DNA from: Viscum album
Taxonomy: Eukaryota; Streptophyta; Magnoliopsida; Santalales; Viscaceae
NCBI GenBank assembly: GCA_963277665.1
Contig: OY728165.1
Location: forward strand, 1,755,936,772-1,756,000,771
DNA: 64,000 nucleotides
Direction of reading: 5' to 3'
The position numbers and the translations under genes are program-made. Shown here piece by piece: positions 61,781 to 64,000 of the stretch. How positions within the stretch are numbered: position 1 is the stretch's first letter; every line of letters begins with the position of its first letter. The notes beneath the pieces are model-generated. The model made no database searches and had not been told where the DNA came from. It saw nothing but the letters and a program-made list of their open reading frames with translations.

Positions 61781-64000
61781 CATAATAATGAACTATAATT
61801 AAGAATGATTTTAATAGTAATAGGAATTGTAGAAAATTATTATGTAAGGATGATTTTATGTGTTTCTATTAAAATTTATTTTTGTATTTTATAAAACATA
61901 ATGTGATATTTATGAGGATTAATGTAAATAAGGAAAAATGACTTATCATTCCCAGAACATTGTGATAATTGTTTTCCACCAGGATTTGAAACCCGTGAAA
62001 AAACAATTTAATTTCTATTCATATATTATTTATAAAAAATATTATGGGGTGACCTGAAAGTGACATGAGGAATTCTTTAATTGTTTTGTCAATTGTAATT
62101 AATAATCTTTGTGGAAATGTATGTGATTTAGTGTTATTGGACATGGAAACATTTTAATACAATGTGAAATTGTAATAATATTTGTTGGTTCAAGTATTGA
62201 AATACAAATAATTACATAAAAATGATCAAAAATAGAGGGAAATAAAGAAAAATATATATAATCAAGTTAAAAAGAAAGGGTCAAGGTAGTATAATAGTGT
62301 TAGTGGTATTTGGGTGGACATTTATTTATTAAATTCTTTATTCTATTGAAAATATTAATCATGTTTGAACCATGATTATGAATAATTTAATTCTATATGA
62401 CATTATAATAAGTCTTATAATTATAATTCATTTACATTATTTTTAATTAAAAAAACTTATTAATCATTATTCAATATTATTGAAAATTCCTTCACAACGA
62501 ATTTATTAGGATTATGTTTAACTATTGGGTTCTTTAACAAAACCATTTATGATGTAATATTGTATCACACATCACTAAATAGAATATAGATTAGTAATAG
62601 TGATATATCTAATTAATTAGTTTTACAATGTTAACAGAATAGTAATTAATACATAATAATTTCTCTTTTAGTGTATTGGTCATTTTATCAATTATTCAAT
62701 TTATTAATAATACTTTGTAATTAATTTTTATAAATAATTTCACTAGGTATTTTCTTAATGGTTCATCAGTTAATTCAAGGATAATGGATTGATCTAACAT
62801 CCTAACTATGTCGAATAATGATTTAGTGATTTTCAAAAATTCTAGAGTAATGTAAAATGAATTTCAATCTATATTAAACCAAATTAATAGTCATTTATTT
62901 GGAAAAAAATACATAATATGTAGAATTTTATTGAAAAACATTGGATTATGTAAAAATGAATTGTATATGATAAAAAAAACATAAAGAATAAGTTCCGCAA
63001 ATCAATGTTCTTATAATTCCCCACATTAGTATTAAAAATATATACCAATTAGTGTTACTACCATTGGTAGAAAAACCATTTTCATATTTTTTAGATATGT
63101 ACACCCATCAATATGTTTTAGAAAACCCCTCAGATAGAAAAACATCCCACATTATAAATAAATGCGGCAATCTGATAAAAACATAAAATAGAACATTCAT
63201 GTCATATATAGAAGAAATATTATCCCTTAAATCACAATATATTTTCACATGGACACTAGTTTACACATATTCCATCATTTATTATCCCCCTTTAACCACA
63301 AATGTGGACTTTCTATTTGATGTAAGAGGTGTTTCCATCTTCATTTATTGGATTGAGTGATTTTATTTTCACTCTCCTTCATTTACCTAGGTTGTGTATA
63401 CGTAATGTGATATGGAGAAAGATGAGGATACATAAACTAAAAGGATTGATAATTGTATGGATTTTAAAATAAAATGTCAGAATATAATAGTTCTTTGTTG
63501 TTAACATATAATTTATTTTATTCCTTTCTATACAGACAATTATGAACAAAGCTGTTAAGAATATAAGAGGAAGAAAATATATGAGAACCTAATGACAAAC
63601 ATCAATCATCTCGTTAAAATCATTTTTTGTAATGGTTTGAGAGAACTGTTGGTTTGGAGGATAATTGAATGGGATACCTATCATTTTATGGAATAGTGTT
63701 TTTAATTCCATACTATAACATTCAATATATAAATATCATATGAGGTGATATTTTGGGAATCGTGTTTATATATAATTTGGAATGAATTTAATCCATAATT
63801 ATCTATTGGGTGTAAGTATTCGTACAAATTATGCTTTATAATGGCTCTCAAAAACTATATTGTTGGGGTTTTTTATGGAGTAGGGTCATGTTTATCTTCT
63901 AATCAGGTCATAGTGGGATCAGCTATAATTACCCGACCTTAAAAAAATTCATAATCTTGAATTAAATGAATAATTAACATTGAGGATATTTTTGGGATTA
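61781..64000. other. AT-rich stretch, no gene recognised
   Basis: Composition changes near 61780 to a more G-containing, C-poor strand. There is no frame above 60 codons and no repeat boundary that I could define. Confidence 0.45.

Overview
This is plant nuclear DNA from a repeat-filled, probably heterochromatic region. I recognise no host gene, tRNA, rRNA or CRISPR array. The evidence for a plant is a DUF4283/zinc-knuckle LINE-type ORF1, a chromovirus (Tekay/Del)-type LTR element primed by initiator tRNA-Met, and a very large Tat-lineage (Ogre/Retand-like) Ty3/gypsy element that carries an antisense plant mobile domain ORF. The old background is very A+T-rich and poor in CG, as expected of long-methylated, deaminated DNA; the younger insertions stand out as GC-richer islands. 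Species cannot be named from the sequence.

Layout. (1) 1-8654 is old AT-rich DNA that carries a 2.07 kb non-LTR insertion at 3753-5818, flanked by a perfect 14-bp duplication. It has an ORF1 relic and a 3' stem-loop but no reverse transcriptase. (2) 8660-18896 is a 10.2 kb LARD-like element with two LTRs of 4.2 and 3.8 kb, a perfect 5-bp target duplication (TACCC), a tRNA-Met primer site, a polypurine tract and only a small zinc-knuckle gag-like relic inside. Its LTRs hold two sets of repeated hairpins. (3) 18902-29642 is old AT-rich DNA with one unexplained 113-codon ORF and a sharp switch of strand composition near 27980. (4) 29648-55861 is a 26.2 kb Tat-lineage element with 2.6 kb LTRs and a perfect 5-bp duplication (GTGAC). 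Its order is 5' LTR, leader and ORF1-like relics with an EGPP-coding minisatellite, gag, protease, reverse transcriptase, RNase H, second RNase H, integrase, two tandem-repeat arrays, an antisense plant mobile domain ORF, 3' LTR. All genes are broken. (5) 55867-64000 is the other half of the old DNA that the Tat element split.

The most interesting signals are RNA-like structures inside the retroelements rather than proteins. Three hairpin modules in the transcribed leader part of the 10-kb element's LTR differ in stem sequence but keep pairing. A roughly 60-nt module (GAACTAC...GGATACGTAG...GGTTC) occurs three times in each Tat LTR and six more times in the tandem array downstream of integrase.
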